A DNA stretch of 64,000 bases from Helicobacter bilis (GTDB lineage Bacteria > Campylobacterota > Campylobacteria > Campylobacterales > Helicobacteraceae). The DNA lies in contig NZ_CP019645.1 of NCBI RefSeq assembly GCF_001999985.1, positions 930,001 through 994,000 of the forward strand. The letters run 5' to 3'. Of this stretch, positions 8,867 to 18,672 are shown piece by piece (the stretch's first letter is position 1; each line of letters starts with the position of its first letter). The notes beneath the pieces are model-generated. The model made no database searches and was not told the DNA's origin. It was given only the letters and a program-made list of their open reading frames with translations. The translations under genes and the position numbers were made by a program.

Positions 8867-9778
8867 TCAATCTTTATTTTGTTGAGCAGCAAATGAGAGC
8901 TTTACATATATAGCTAATGCGATAAGAAGTATTGCTACACCCAAGATAAGCCATACTGCATATATGAGCTTTTCTGGTGAATCAATGCTAAATTTAAATA
9001 CAAGCATTAAAGCTTCAATCGCTAAGGCTACGATAATAGAGCCTAGAAAGCGAATCATTGTCCTATGGACTGTGTAGGTTTTCTGCCCTGTGTTTTTTCC
9101 CAGCACTTCCTCTTCAAAAATGGCTTTCACTAAGTCAAATATAGCAAGGGCTAGGGTTAAGAGTATGGTAGATTCAAAGATATCTTCTACTTTAAAATCG
9201 CTAAATTGTAATAAATCTTCTGACCATAGTTTCACGATACCCTTTACAATCAAAATGATTGAAACAAAAGCAAGTGAAATGGAACATAAAAAATACATGG
9301 CAATGCTAAAATTAGAAAAGATTCCAAAAAATAGGCTAGGTGAGCTAATCTTTATCGCATCACGCAAATGAATGTCAATGCAGACAACAAAAAGCAACTC
9401 ATGGGCTTCATTATACACGGGATAAGCAGCGGTTACGACAAGATCGCCATCAATCCTTGATGGATAAGGGTTTGTGATGATACATCGTCTCTCCTCTATA
9501 GCTTCATAGAAATACGCACGATTAGAAAAGTTTTTATTTTCATTTGGCAATGCACCATTTGGCTGCAAAACATCGCTTAGCTGTGTGCCGTTTTTATCTA
9601 AAATATACATAGAATCAAAGACTTTTATCTCATCTTTAATGCGTGTAAGCCCTTCTAATACGCTTTCAAAGCTTGGGTTTGGCATAAAGTTTTTAATATT
9701 TTGTGTAAAAAGATAAACCATGTATGCGCGCACTTCATAACGCACTTTTGAATAGGTTACAATATCGCGTGAAAGCAT
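8867..9778 (-). CDS. PDC-type sensor domain membrane protein without an obvious output domain
   Basis: The first 150 residues resemble a periplasmic PDC (double Cache-like) sensor: MYILDKNGTQL, ENKNFSNRAYFYEAIEERRCIITNPYPSRI, VVTAAYPVYNEAHELLFVVCIDI. Four hydrophobic segments follow at about 158-178, 205-222, 238-258 and 268-293. There is no HAMP, kinase, methyl-accepting or GGDEF domain in the 303 residues, so the output is unknown. The region before residue 20 could hold an N-terminal anchor, but it is not strongly hydrophobic. It lies directly upstream of the NifU-like gene. Confidence 0.65.
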   Translation of the reverse strand: MLSRDIVTYSKVRYEVRAYMVYLFTQNIKNFMPNPSFESVLEGLTRIKDEIKVFDSMYILDKNGTQLSDVLQPNGALPNENKNFSNRAYFYEAIEERRCIITNPYPSRIDGDLVVTAAYPVYNEAHELLFVVCIDIHLRDAIKISSPSLFFGIFSNFSIAMYFLCSISLAFVSIILIVKGIVKLWSEDLLQFSDFKVEDIFESTILLTLALAIFDLVKAIFEEEVLGKNTGQKTYTVHRTMIRFLGSIIVALAIEALMLVFKFSIDSPEKLIYAVWLILGVAILLIALAIYVKLSFAAQQNKD

Positions 9779-9887
9779 TGTTTTCCTTACTGAATTAGAT
9801 TCTGTTTATGTGGTATTCTAGCATAAAAGCAAATGTTTTTATGAAATCACGCTTTTTTACTATAATTACAACAAATAAGGAGTGATA

Positions 9888-10655
9888 GTGCAAAACGAAA
9901 GATTAAAAGGTGTGGTTTTACCAAATGGCTTTATTAAAGCAGATAATGGCGAAATATATGAATTATCCCTCACACATATCAATAATCTTTATGATATACA
10001 AAATAATTCATTAATCAATAGGCAAGTTATTTTTGATATACATAATGACATAGCTTGTAATATTGATATAGAGATAACACCACAAAACAATCAACACACA
10101 ACCACAGAATCTATATCAACAAATACAAGCCAAATACATGTAGAATCTACACCAAAGGGTTATATTATCCCGCTTGAAAATATCACACTTTTTAAACGCA
10201 GAGTAAAAATCATGCTAGTTTGTAACTTTATATTGCCTATATTTGTAATACCGCTTTTTATCGCAGCGTATATGCAGTTTTTACTCACAAAGCAAATCGC
10301 CATACAGGCACAAAATAAGATGCTTATGTTTTATTTTTTTATGTCATCTGGTAGTATGTATTTTATTACATTATTAGCGTTATTTTCTGGAATCTTTGGT
10401 ATTGAGATGAGTGGTGAACTCTTCTTTGGCTTTATAGGGCTTTCAACAATCAGTATATTTATAGGCATGATTCTATATCTAAGACTTTTAGGCAAGATTA
10501 CAGGGGAAAAACTCTTTATGAGTGCATTTTATATTGTGCTATGTGCGGGATTAGTCGGTCGCTTTGTGTTGCCACTTGGGATTATATGTCTCATACTTGC
10601 ACCGATATTTTATAGTATCGCTTGGCTTAGAATTAAAACAATCCGTGTGGGGTAA
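9888..10655 (+). CDS. Unrecognised multi-pass membrane protein
   Basis: Not recognised. The N-terminal 100 residues are soluble (LKGVVLPNGFIKADNGEIYELS looks like a small beta domain), followed by a Thr/Ser-rich linker with an AGATTC-derived ESTPKG. Then come four to five strongly hydrophobic spans (about 110-130, 143-168, 175-200, 210-250). The start is likely GTG at 9888: AAGGAG at 9877-9882 is correctly spaced from it, whereas the GTG at 9882 overlaps that ribosome site. Neighbours give no clue. Confidence 0.65.
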   Translation: MQNERLKGVVLPNGFIKADNGEIYELSLTHINNLYDIQNNSLINRQVIFDIHNDIACNIDIEITPQNNQHTTTESISTNTSQIHVESTPKGYIIPLENITLFKRRVKIMLVCNFILPIFVIPLFIAAYMQFLLTKQIAIQAQNKMLMFYFFMSSGSMYFITLLALFSGIFGIEMSGELFFGFIGLSTISIFIGMILYLRLLGKITGEKLFMSAFYIVLCAGLVGRFVLPLGIICLILAPIFYSIAWLRIKTIRVG

Positions 10656-10880
10656 AATCTATTTTATTTTAAGTCTAGAATTCCATGTTGATTTAGGTTT
10701 GGGCAATGTAGTTTCAGATTCTACACAAATGCACCCTAAAAGCTTTTTGTACTTTTAAAAAGTGAGAGATGTATTACTGCTGATAAAAACACAATTAACA
10801 CACGATACCGCAAGGACAAATCTCACAATGTTGCACAACACAAAGATAACCACACTAACACATTTTACGCAATATTGCGA

Positions 10881-10886
10881 TATAAT
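10881..10886 (+). promoter_or_regulatory. Promoter -10 box for ald
   Basis: A perfect TATAAT within TGCGATATAATGAC lies 48 bases upstream of the ald start. No clear -35 box is visible, as is usual for sigma-70 promoters of this group. Confidence 0.6.
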
Positions 10887-10933
10887 GACACTTTTATAAC
10901 AATTAGCTTTCTATAAAATATAAGGGAGAAGCA

Positions 10934-12049
10934 ATGATTATTGGTATTCCAAAAGAGATTATGAATCACGAGCATAGAGTGGGGCTTGTGCCAAGTGATG
11001 TGGCATTATTACAACAATCAAGCACAAATCACACTATTTATGTAGAAGATGGCTTAGGTAGCAGCATAGGCTATACAAATAAGGATTATGAAAGAGCAGG
11101 GGCAAAGATTGTCTCAAATGCTAAGAAAATATGGGAAGATTCTGAACTGATTGTAAAATGTAAAGAGCCTATTGAATCTGAGTTTAAATATCTGAGAAAC
11201 GATATGATTCTGTATAGCTTCCTTGATCTTGCTTGCTCCAAAGAGCTTGCAACTGCGTTGGTAGAATCTAGGATTACTTCAATATGTGGTGAGACGATAG
11301 CCGGACCAAAGGGGAATTATCCCGTATTAGCGGCGATGAGTGAAGTAACAGGTAAGTTTGCCGCACAGCATGCTGCGACATTGCTTGCTACAAACTATGG
11401 CGGTCGGGGTGTGCTTATTGGCGGTTGTGCTGGTGTAGCCCCTGCGAAAGCGGTGGTTGTCGGTGGCGGTGCGGTAGGTATGAACGCAGCACGGATACTA
11501 GTAGGCATGGGTGCTGATGTAAGTGTGCTTGACATTGATACGCAAAAGATAGCAAACCACCCACTTACACTAGAGAATAGAATCAAGGTGCTATACGCAA
11601 ATGAAGATTCTATAACACAGGCATTAAGCGGAGCAGACATACTCATCGGTGCGGTTTTAGTAACTGCGACGGCTACCCCAAAGGTTATCACAAGAGAGCA
11701 TTTAAGACTTATGAATAAAGGTGGTGTCGTGCTAGATGTGTCTGTGGATCTTGGCGGCTGCATTGAGACTTCAAGGCAGACAACGCATGATGATCCAACC
11801 TATGTTGAAGAGGGCTTAATCCATTATGGTGTGCCAAATATACCCGGCGTGATTGCACGAACTTCAAGTATTACCTACTCTTATGAGTCTCTGCCCTATG
11901 TGCAATGTATCGCAAATAAAGGTTGGAGAGAAATGCTAAAAATGCCCGGTGCAATCGGTGGCTTAAATGCTTATGATGGTAAAATCGCCTTAGAATCTGT
12001 GGCAAAAAGCTTTTCATTACCCTACATTGACACAAAAAGTGTGCTGTAA
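10934..12049 (+). CDS. ald: Alanine dehydrogenase
   Basis: NAD-dependent interconversion of L-alanine with pyruvate and ammonia. The 371-residue length is standard. The N-terminal domain begins IIGIPKEIMNHEHRVGLVPSDV; LIVKCKEP carries the substrate Lys; GVAPAKAVVVGGGAVGMNAAR is the NAD-binding Rossmann motif; GGCIETSRQTTHDDPTY and NIPGVIARTSS follow. AAGGGAGAA precedes the ATG. It heads a two-gene unit with an SMR-type transporter (11-base gap), and the convergent gene just beyond is ddl. Confidence 0.97.
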   Translation: MIIGIPKEIMNHEHRVGLVPSDVALLQQSSTNHTIYVEDGLGSSIGYTNKDYERAGAKIVSNAKKIWEDSELIVKCKEPIESEFKYLRNDMILYSFLDLACSKELATALVESRITSICGETIAGPKGNYPVLAAMSEVTGKFAAQHAATLLATNYGGRGVLIGGCAGVAPAKAVVVGGGAVGMNAARILVGMGADVSVLDIDTQKIANHPLTLENRIKVLYANEDSITQALSGADILIGAVLVTATATPKVITREHLRLMNKGGVVLDVSVDLGGCIETSRQTTHDDPTYVEEGLIHYGVPNIPGVIARTSSITYSYESLPYVQCIANKGWREMLKMPGAIGGLNAYDGKIALESVAKSFSLPYIDTKSVL

Positions 12050-12060
12050 AAGGGGATAAT

Positions 12061-12504
12061 ATGCAGAATACAATAAAAGATTCTATAAATTCAAAAGATT
12101 CGGTAAATACAGGGCACACTCGCACACTCGCATGGACTTTTTTGATTATTGCGATTTTGCTTGAAGTTGGTGGTGTGGCTATGCTAAATGCTATCCCTTT
12201 ATGGCTTGAGCCTTTTAGTAGTGATGGTGTTGTAGATATTGCTTCTGTGGAAGTAGCCCCGCCAATGATAGCAAAAGCTGTTATGCTAAGCATGATCGCG
12301 GCTTCATATTACTGCATGTCTCTTGCCTTGCGTAAAATCGCCTTAGGCGTGGCATATTCTGTGTGGGAGATTGTAGGTATGATTGGAATCTTATTTATAT
12401 CCTTTCTCTTTTTCCCACCAAATCTCACAATAAAAGAATATATAGGCATAGCAGTTGGCTTTGTGGGCATTATATGTGTGATTCTAGGCGAAGAACAGCA
12501 TTAA
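12061..12504 (+). CDS. SMR-family small multidrug-resistance-type transporter
   Basis: Four-span inner-membrane exporter of the EmrE/SugE/MdtI class. The first helix has LAWTFLIIAILLEVGGVAMLNA, with the essential Glu in helix 1. ASYYCMSLALRKIALGVAYSVWEIVGMIGI matches the family helices 3-4 signature (LAYAxWxGxG type), and the end is GIAVGFVGIICVILGE. At 147 residues it is about 40 longer than usual, from an N-terminal extension containing AGATTC-derived DSINSKDSV and about 15 extra residues in the first loop. Helix 1 with helix 2 is interrupted by that loop. SMR proteins often act as pairs; no partner is adjacent. The link to ald suggests a metabolite role. Confidence 0.8.
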   Translation: MQNTIKDSINSKDSVNTGHTRTLAWTFLIIAILLEVGGVAMLNAIPLWLEPFSSDGVVDIASVEVAPPMIAKAVMLSMIAASYYCMSLALRKIALGVAYSVWEIVGMIGILFISFLFFPPNLTIKEYIGIAVGFVGIICVILGEEQH

Positions 12505-12598
12505 GCAAGATTTTTATATATTAACTAAAGCTGAAACTAAATTTTGTGTATGATGCAATAGATTCTAAAGTTTTGGTGCATTTAGAATCTAAATTAGA

Positions 12599-13648
12599 TT
12601 ACTTCCCTTTTGCGCTTTGGATTTGATTAATATATTGATAGTTTATGTTAATGGCATGTTTTCTTGGCAGGGAAGTGGCGATCTTTTCTAGCACGGATTC
12701 AAAATCAGAGAAAAGATAGTTTGCCATGCTACCAGGGATTGGATTAATCTCGTTTAGATAGATTTTATCACTAGATACGAAAAAATCACATCGTATAAGC
12801 GCACCCTCAAATGTTGTATTATAGATTTTTTTGAATGCTTCATGCAAATTCTTTGTTAAAGATTCTGTAATTTCTGCATTTTTAATCTCTTCAGTCCTAG
12901 AAAAATCTAAATATTTATCCTCAAATCCTAATAAATCTTTTTTCACTGGTTCTTCAATAAGCGATAAGATAAACTCGCCATTTACCTTTGTTCCAGCCAA
13001 ATTATACTCTTTTATCCCCTTTTTAAATGGCTCCATAATGACTTCATTGCTAAACTCAAACGCACAATCAAGCCCATAAGAAAGCTTTGTTTGATCTTCA
13101 ACTACGCATACGCCAATAGAGCTGCCAAGACATGTGGGCTTAATGATATAGGGCAGTTCAAATGGAATCTCGCAAGTCTCATTTCGCTTTAACACATAGT
13201 AGGGAAGTGTTTCAACACCGCATTCTTTTGCATAAAGCTTTGTTAATCTCTTGTTATAGCTTAATATGCTAGCCTCAAGTCGTGGTCCAATGTAGGCGAT
13301 TTTATAAAAGTCAAATAAGCCAGATAATACACCATCTTCGCCATCACCGCCGTGTATGAGATTAAGCAGTAAGCCTGTATTTAGCATTTTTTTCTTACCT
13401 AAAAAGCCAGATTCATAGAATCCACCCACACCGATCTCAATCTTTTTAGCTTGTTTATAGGCTAGGCTGCTGAAATATTTTGACTTCATATTGCTAGATT
13501 CTATAAGGTAGAAATCATGATTAGAATCAAGAAAAATAAAATGTGTGATTTTAATGTTTTTACCAAGTTTTTGTGCCATAGTAATAGCACTTACAATGCT
13601 TATCTCATGCTCATAACTTATACCGCCAAAAATAATGCTAAGATTCAA
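12599..13648 (-). CDS. ddl: D-alanine--D-alanine ligase
   Basis: ATP-grasp enzyme that makes D-Ala-D-Ala for peptidoglycan. The 349 residues contain the N-terminal GGISYEHEISIVSA, GGDGEDGVLSGLFDFYKIAYIGP, the PYIIKPTCLGSSIGV nucleotide-loop region and the metal-binding YLNEINPIPGSM. The start is a TTG at 13648 (MNLSIIFGG) with AAAGGA at good spacing. It converges on the ald-SMR unit. The separation of 94 bases probably holds a bidirectional terminator, though I cannot define the stem. Confidence 0.96.
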   Translation of the reverse strand: MNLSIIFGGISYEHEISIVSAITMAQKLGKNIKITHFIFLDSNHDFYLIESSNMKSKYFSSLAYKQAKKIEIGVGGFYESGFLGKKKMLNTGLLLNLIHGGDGEDGVLSGLFDFYKIAYIGPRLEASILSYNKRLTKLYAKECGVETLPYYVLKRNETCEIPFELPYIIKPTCLGSSIGVCVVEDQTKLSYGLDCAFEFSNEVIMEPFKKGIKEYNLAGTKVNGEFILSLIEEPVKKDLLGFEDKYLDFSRTEEIKNAEITESLTKNLHEAFKKIYNTTFEGALIRCDFFVSSDKIYLNEINPIPGSMANYLFSDFESVLEKIATSLPRKHAININYQYINQIQSAKGK

Positions 13649-13960
13649 ATTTATTCCTTTATTAAAAGTTTTTGTAATTTTACACTATTTTATGTTGAGT
13701 TTAAAAGTAACGCTTTATAAAATAGCTTGAAATTTACATGAATTATTATATAGATTTACGCGCATGTAAGGGTTTTATAACACAAGATTATAATATATAA
13801 GTTATCATAAAACAACGATTTTAGAATCTTGATTAAAGATCTAGCACTTCAAAGCAAAACTCATTGAAACACTAGAATCTTGATTAAAGGGGATTTATGG
13901 GGCTTTGCACCAAACTTTCACTTGAATAATATTCTTGCAAAGTAAGGCACAAATCTTAGC
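13649..13960. other. Intergenic region with a repeated 17-mer
   Basis: About 312 bases without a gene. A 17-base word, TAGAATCTTGATTAAAG, occurs twice (13822 and 13873) 51 bases apart. The right part must contain the ddl promoter (leftward). No RNA gene recognised. Confidence 0.5.
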
Positions 13961-14269
13961 TTATTTTATTGTGGGGATATATTTTGCTAATGCTTCAATA
14001 TCTTCTTCACTAAGCTTTGCAGTTTGAGCTTTCATTTGAGCGCCCATTTTGTAGCGATTAAGCTTACCTGCTTTATACTCAAGTAAGTCTTTTTTAATTT
14101 CATCGCTGCTTAGATTTTTTACAACAGCTGTCTTATTAAGATAAGACTTTTCCATTTTTGCACCATGGCAAGTTTTACATTGCTTTGCAATGATTGCAGC
14201 TGGATCACTCGCCGCAAATGCAACACTACCTAAACCTACAATAACCATCAATGGTAACATCTTTCTCAT
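13961..14269 (-). CDS. Class I monohaem cytochrome c
   Basis: Small periplasmic electron carrier of the cytochrome c-553 type. The 102 residues start with a signal peptide (MRKMLPLMVIVGLGSVAFA, cleavage after AFA at about 19). The haem-binding CKTCH is near residue 32, and a Met in the YKMGAQM region could be the sixth ligand. The C-terminal helix is LSEEDIEALAKYIPTI. AAAGGA precedes the ATG. Such proteins feed cbb3 oxidase or cytochrome c peroxidase in this group; neither gene is nearby. Confidence 0.92.
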   Translation of the reverse strand: MRKMLPLMVIVGLGSVAFAASDPAAIIAKQCKTCHGAKMEKSYLNKTAVVKNLSSDEIKKDLLEYKAGKLNRYKMGAQMKAQTAKLSEEDIEALAKYIPTIK

Positions 14270-14388
14270 AATCTATCCTTTCTGTAATTTGATTAAGTCT
14301 CAATTATACACTTTTTTTATTATTTCAAGCTTAATAATGGTAATAAAAACGCAGAGAAACAACATTTTTTAGCAAAAAAGTCTCATGT

Positions 14389-14658
14389 TTAAGAGAAAAA
14401 CTTCTTTGCTTGTCGTATTTTCTCCATTTGTTGCCTTGTATCATGTTGGCTAGATTCTAGTAAATCTATGGTTTGAGATATAAGCTCTTTTGCTATATCT
14501 AAATATTCTAGCAATTCTTTATCCGCATTATTCATAGACATGCTTGTATCAAAAGGTAGATTCTGTGTTAGCATAAATGCTTCTTGTGTATTATTTTCAA
14601 TAAGGGCAATTTTAAAGGCTTTAATCCATTGTTCTATCTTAGCTTTATCATACTGCAT
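14389..14658 (-). CDS. Conserved small helical protein upstream of the cytochrome c gene
   Basis: Not recognised. The 89 residues are soluble and predicted almost all helical (FKIALIENNTQEAFMLTQNLP, then ELLEYLDIAKELISQTIDLLESSQ), ending in a basic KIRQAKKFFS. It begins 46 bases after the metG stop on the same strand, so it is probably read through from metG. No motif suggests a function. Confidence 0.6.
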   Translation of the reverse strand: MQYDKAKIEQWIKAFKIALIENNTQEAFMLTQNLPFDTSMSMNNADKELLEYLDIAKELISQTIDLLESSQHDTRQQMEKIRQAKKFFS

Positions 14659-14704
14659 ACTTTTTCCTGTATCAATGCTTTTGTAGATTTAGTGAATTTA
14701 TCAA

Positions 14705-16696
14705 TTAACTGATTCTTGAGCCATTCACTCTTGCATGTTCTGTGCGTAAAAGGCTTAACCCATTTTCATCTTTACATGCTAGAATCATGCCTTGACTGAT
14801 TTCACCCATAAGCTTTGCTGGGGCTAAGTTTGCTAATACACATGCTTGTGTGCCAATGAGATTCTCTGTATCATAAAATTCAGCAATACCTGCGATGATT
14901 TGACGCGGTTTTTCTTCGCCTAAATCAACTTGCAATTTTAAAAGTTTTTTGCTTTTTGGGAGTTTTTCTGCGGCAATAATTGTGCCGACTTTAATGACTA
15001 TTTGCTGAAAATAGTCAATATTAATCGTATCGTTTATGCATGGCTTATGGATAGAATCTTTTTCTTTTTGTGGTTTATTTTCTACAAAAGGTTGGTGCAT
15101 TGTCTTCATGCGTGGTTCTTCTATCTTTGGAAAAAGCGCACAAACTTTTTGTATCATAAAATCTTGTATGTATCCTTGCTTTATTATCAGTGTATCAAAC
15201 TGCTTAGAATCTATGCTGATATTTAATGCCCTGCTTATCTCTTTGCATGAATTAGGCAGTATTGGATAAAGAAGTAAGGCTGCTTTTGCAAGGATATTTG
15301 CAATAAGATTCAAAAAGGCTTTACATTCTATACTTTTTTCTTGCTTTATAAGTTCCCAAGGAGCAATTTGTGTAATCATAGTATTTGCTAGATAGAAAAG
15401 TTCCCATACAGACTCTAAAAACTTATGCGGTTGCATAGAATCCATATAGGCTAAACTTTGATTAATAATGCGAGAAATCTCTTCTTTTTGTGAAACATAT
15501 GCGTTTTCATCATAACTTTTACTTAAATCAAACTGGAAATATTTTTCACTCATGCCAATAAGCCTATTTAACAGATTCCCTAAATCATTGCTTAACTCCC
15601 CATTATTGCGATTTATAAGGGCTATTTGTGAGAAGTCGCCATCCTGACCAAACGGCACTTCGCGTAATAAAAAGTAGCGGAATATATCGGTAGGATAAGC
15701 GTTTTTAATATCAAGCGGGTGGATTACATTGCCAATACTTTTACTCATTTTCACACCATCGATAGTCCACCAGCCATGCACTAAAATGTGCTTTGGCAGT
15801 GGTAAATCTAAACTCATAAGAAATGCAGGCCAATATATCGCATGAAATCGCAATATATCCTTACCTACAATATGCGTTGTGTTATTAAAGTATTCCATTT
15901 TAGATTCTAAACATGGATTTTGCTCCATTTTATAGCTTAGCTGCTCTTTCGCATTATTGTAGTCTAATCCATAGCCAAGCGCACTAGCATAGTTCATCAA
16001 CGCATCAAGCCATACATAAATGATATGCTTACTATCACGCAATTTTAATGGAATCTTAATCCCCCATTCAAAGCTTATGCGAGTAATGGATAAATCTTGT
16101 AAGCCTTGCTCTACAAATTTTATAACCTCATTTCTTTTGTGTGAAGGCATAATGCAGTCTGGATTCTCTCTATACCATGCTAAAAGTTTGTCTTGATACT
16201 TTGATAGGGCGAAAAAATAACTCTCTTCTTTGACAAGGCGAGTTTCTTTCTTACCACTACAATCAGGGCAGTAGATTCCATCTATGACTTGTGTTTGCGT
16301 GAAAAAGCTCTCACAGCCAACGCAATACATACCCTCATAAGCCCCCTTATAAATATCCCCCCTATCATACATAATCTCAAAGGCTTTTTGCACGGATAGA
16401 ATATGCTCAAAATAAGTTGTGCGGATAAATTTATCATAATCTATGTCGTATTCACGCCATGTATCGCGGAATTTTTCACTGATAGAATTTGCATATTCAA
16501 TCGTTTTTATCCCATGCTTTTTTGCCGCTTCCTCTATCTTTTGTCCATGCTCATCTGTGCCTGTAAGGAAAAATACATCATCGCCCCTAAGAGTCCAATA
16601 TTTTTTCATAACATCAGCAAGAATGGTAGTATAAGCATGTCCAATGTGTGGCACATCATTGACATAGTAAATAGGCGTTGTTAATAATTTCTTCAT
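14705..16696 (-). CDS. metG: Methionyl-tRNA synthetase
   Basis: Charges tRNA-Met with methionine. The 663 residues have the class I HIGH motif as HIGHAYT near residue 18, a zinc knuckle CVGCESFF...CPDCSGK around 125-146, WLDALMNYASALGYG, and the KMSKS loop DGVKMSKSIGN near residue 315. The C-terminal 110 residues are a tRNA-binding (EMAP/Trbp111-like) OB domain: VIKVGTIIAAEKLPKSKKL...PRQIIAGIAEFY...LAPAKLMG. A Lys/Gln-rich linker at about 530-552 is probably disordered. The ATG at 16696 has AGGAC upstream. Confidence 0.97.
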   Translation of the reverse strand: MKKLLTTPIYYVNDVPHIGHAYTTILADVMKKYWTLRGDDVFFLTGTDEHGQKIEEAAKKHGIKTIEYANSISEKFRDTWREYDIDYDKFIRTTYFEHILSVQKAFEIMYDRGDIYKGAYEGMYCVGCESFFTQTQVIDGIYCPDCSGKKETRLVKEESYFFALSKYQDKLLAWYRENPDCIMPSHKRNEVIKFVEQGLQDLSITRISFEWGIKIPLKLRDSKHIIYVWLDALMNYASALGYGLDYNNAKEQLSYKMEQNPCLESKMEYFNNTTHIVGKDILRFHAIYWPAFLMSLDLPLPKHILVHGWWTIDGVKMSKSIGNVIHPLDIKNAYPTDIFRYFLLREVPFGQDGDFSQIALINRNNGELSNDLGNLLNRLIGMSEKYFQFDLSKSYDENAYVSQKEEISRIINQSLAYMDSMQPHKFLESVWELFYLANTMITQIAPWELIKQEKSIECKAFLNLIANILAKAALLLYPILPNSCKEISRALNISIDSKQFDTLIIKQGYIQDFMIQKVCALFPKIEEPRMKTMHQPFVENKPQKEKDSIHKPCINDTINIDYFQQIVIKVGTIIAAEKLPKSKKLLKLQVDLGEEKPRQIIAGIAEFYDTENLIGTQACVLANLAPAKLMGEISQGMILACKDENGLSLLRTEHARVNGSRIS

Positions 16697-16902
16697 TTAA
16701 GTCCTTTTGTGCGTTTATTATATATAAATAAAAAGTTTTAATTATACTTGATTTTGTTGGTTTTTTGCAGTTTTAAATGTTTGTTGGCAATATCTATTAT
16801 GTAAAGTTATAGAATCTAGTAACTTTTAATTACATATTCTCCCTTTATTTATGAAATAACGATAGAATATAGCCTTTATCTCACTAAAATTCAAGGATAT
16901 AC

Positions 16903-17259
16903 ATGCAAGAGTATGGTAAGAGAAATAAAAGTCTTGCAAAGGCGGTTTATATTGAAGAAGCAAATCTAGATGATTATATTATGGTTGATATGCGAGATGA
17001 AGAGGAAGTATGTGCAGCACGCATTAAAGGTGTCCCAAATATTAAAGAAACCCATGCCCTTTTCAACCTTGCTAAAGACAATCCAGACAAAAAGATACTC
17101 ATACATTGTAAAAGAGGGGGCAGGGCGTCTGCTATGGGGAGCAGGCTTGTAAGGCTTGGTTGCGATAATGTCTACTTTTTTGATGATACCTTTGCTAGAT
17201 TCTATGAAAAGTTTGAGATTGTAGGTATCTCAAAAGATTGCTTAAGAGATTTACAATAA
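16903..17259 (+). CDS. Rhodanese-like domain protein
   Basis: Single-domain rhodanese, a possible sulfurtransferase, 118 residues and cytosolic. It has the DMRDEEEVCAARIKGVPNI entry (DxR...E...xGHIxGAxNI pattern) and the active-site loop HCKRGGRASAMG with the catalytic Cys followed by the CxxGxR-type Arg. An N-terminal EYGKRNKSLAK tail precedes the domain. AAGGA lies before the ATG. ctpA follows after 33 bases in the same direction. Confidence 0.87.
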   Translation: MQEYGKRNKSLAKAVYIEEANLDDYIMVDMRDEEEVCAARIKGVPNIKETHALFNLAKDNPDKKILIHCKRGGRASAMGSRLVRLGCDNVYFFDDTFARFYEKFEIVGISKDCLRDLQ

Positions 17260-17292
17260 TTCTTTGAAATTTTACTTTTTGGATACGACACA

Positions 17293-18672
17293 ATGAAAAA
17301 TCTTAATTTTTATATTTTATCAGGGTTTATATCATCGGCTTTGCTTGTAGGTGGCTTTGGAATCTTACAAGCACAAAATATTGCAGACCACACACAAATG
17401 CAAATCGCACAAAGCACACCCAACACACAAACACCGCCAAAGAAAAAGCTAACACAGGCAGAAAGAGATAGGGCGTTACAAAAGTTCATGGCAGCAGTGA
17501 ATCTTGTTGAAAGTAGCTATGTCAGCGATGTGGATACAAATGAGATTATTGAGAAAGCAATCTCTGGCATGTTAAGCAATCTTGACGCACATTCTGCGTA
17601 TTTACCGCAAAAAGATTATGAGGACTTACGCACAAAAACAAGCGGTAGTTTTAGCGGTATAGGCATAACCGTTGGCATGAAAGATGGGGCATTAACGATT
17701 ATCGCACCACTTGATGACACACCTGCTAAAAAAGTCGGCTTAAAAAGCGGGGATATTATCCTAAAAATTGATGATAACCCAACACTTGATATGAAAATAG
17801 ACCAAGCCGTATCGCTTATGAAAGGCAAAAAAGGCACAAAAGTAACACTTACAATCATAAGAAAAGGCGAAACAAAGCCGCTAAAATTTGAGATTAAGCG
17901 AGATGATGTCAAAGTCCGATCTACTTTGGTAAGTAAGATTGAAGAGACAAATTACGCTTATGTTCGCGTTGCGACATTCGATCAGCATGTAACGCGTGAA
18001 GTGAAAAAGGGCTTAAAGGATCTTGGCAAATTTGAAGGCATTGTGCTTGATTTGCGTGGGAATCCGGGCGGATTGCTAGATCAAGCTATCGGGCTTGTAA
18101 GCCTTTTTGTAAAAGATGGCGTGGTTGTGAGTGAGCGAGGTAAAATAGAGAATGTCGAGCTTAAGACTTCAGGCAAGGCAGAGTTTTTACATGAGCCTCT
18201 TGTGGTGCTTGTAAATGGTGGTAGTGCATCTGCGAGTGAGATTGTAGCGGGAGCATTGCAGGATTATAAAAGGGCAGTTGTTGTGGGAGAAAGCACATTT
18301 GGCAAAGGAAGTGTGCAAAAGATTTTTCCATTTGGCAGAGAAGCTAAAGAGGCAATGAAGCTTACCATAGCAAAGTATTATTTACCAACAGGCAGAAGCA
18401 TACAGGCAGTAGGCATTACCCCAGATCTTGTTGTGGCAGAAACTGAAGTGCCTCTAAGTGATGAGAATCAGCTTGAGTTTAAAGAAGCCGATTTAAAACG
18501 ACATTTAAAAAATGAATTATTACAAGAAGAAAAGAAGAATAACTCAAAAGCAGATTCTAAAGATTCTGAAAGCAAAGATATTACACAAAGCATGGTTATG
18601 AAAGACATGCAGCTAAAAAGTGCTATCGATGTGCTAAAAACTTGGGCAGTTATTAAGGGCACAGCAAAGTAG
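17293..18672 (+). CDS. ctpA: Carboxyl-terminal processing protease (S41 family)
   Basis: Periplasmic serine protease that degrades or trims proteins from their C-termini. The 459 residues have a signal or anchor segment (about 8-27), a Pro/Thr/Lys linker, a dimer region with LVESSYVSDVD, a PDZ domain (about 118-190: SFSGIGITVGMKDG, VGLKSGDIILKIDD) and the peptidase core with LRGNPGGLLDQA. Catalytic Ser is in GGSASASEIVAGAL (about residue 318) and Lys in STFGKGSVQ (about 343). The tail is Lys/Ser/Asp-rich and includes AGATTC-derived DSKDSESKD. Confidence 0.95.
   Translation: MKNLNFYILSGFISSALLVGGFGILQAQNIADHTQMQIAQSTPNTQTPPKKKLTQAERDRALQKFMAAVNLVESSYVSDVDTNEIIEKAISGMLSNLDAHSAYLPQKDYEDLRTKTSGSFSGIGITVGMKDGALTIIAPLDDTPAKKVGLKSGDIILKIDDNPTLDMKIDQAVSLMKGKKGTKVTLTIIRKGETKPLKFEIKRDDVKVRSTLVSKIEETNYAYVRVATFDQHVTREVKKGLKDLGKFEGIVLDLRGNPGGLLDQAIGLVSLFVKDGVVVSERGKIENVELKTSGKAEFLHEPLVVLVNGGSASASEIVAGALQDYKRAVVVGESTFGKGSVQKIFPFGREAKEAMKLTIAKYYLPTGRSIQAVGITPDLVVAETEVPLSDENQLEFKEADLKRHLKNELLQEEKKNNSKADSKDSESKDITQSMVMKDMQLKSAIDVLKTWAVIKGTAK

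Noticed and set aside
11395-12293. Leftward open frames opposite ald and the SMR gene
   Set aside because: Ser/Thr/Pro-rich antisense readings of strongly conserved genes on the other strand.
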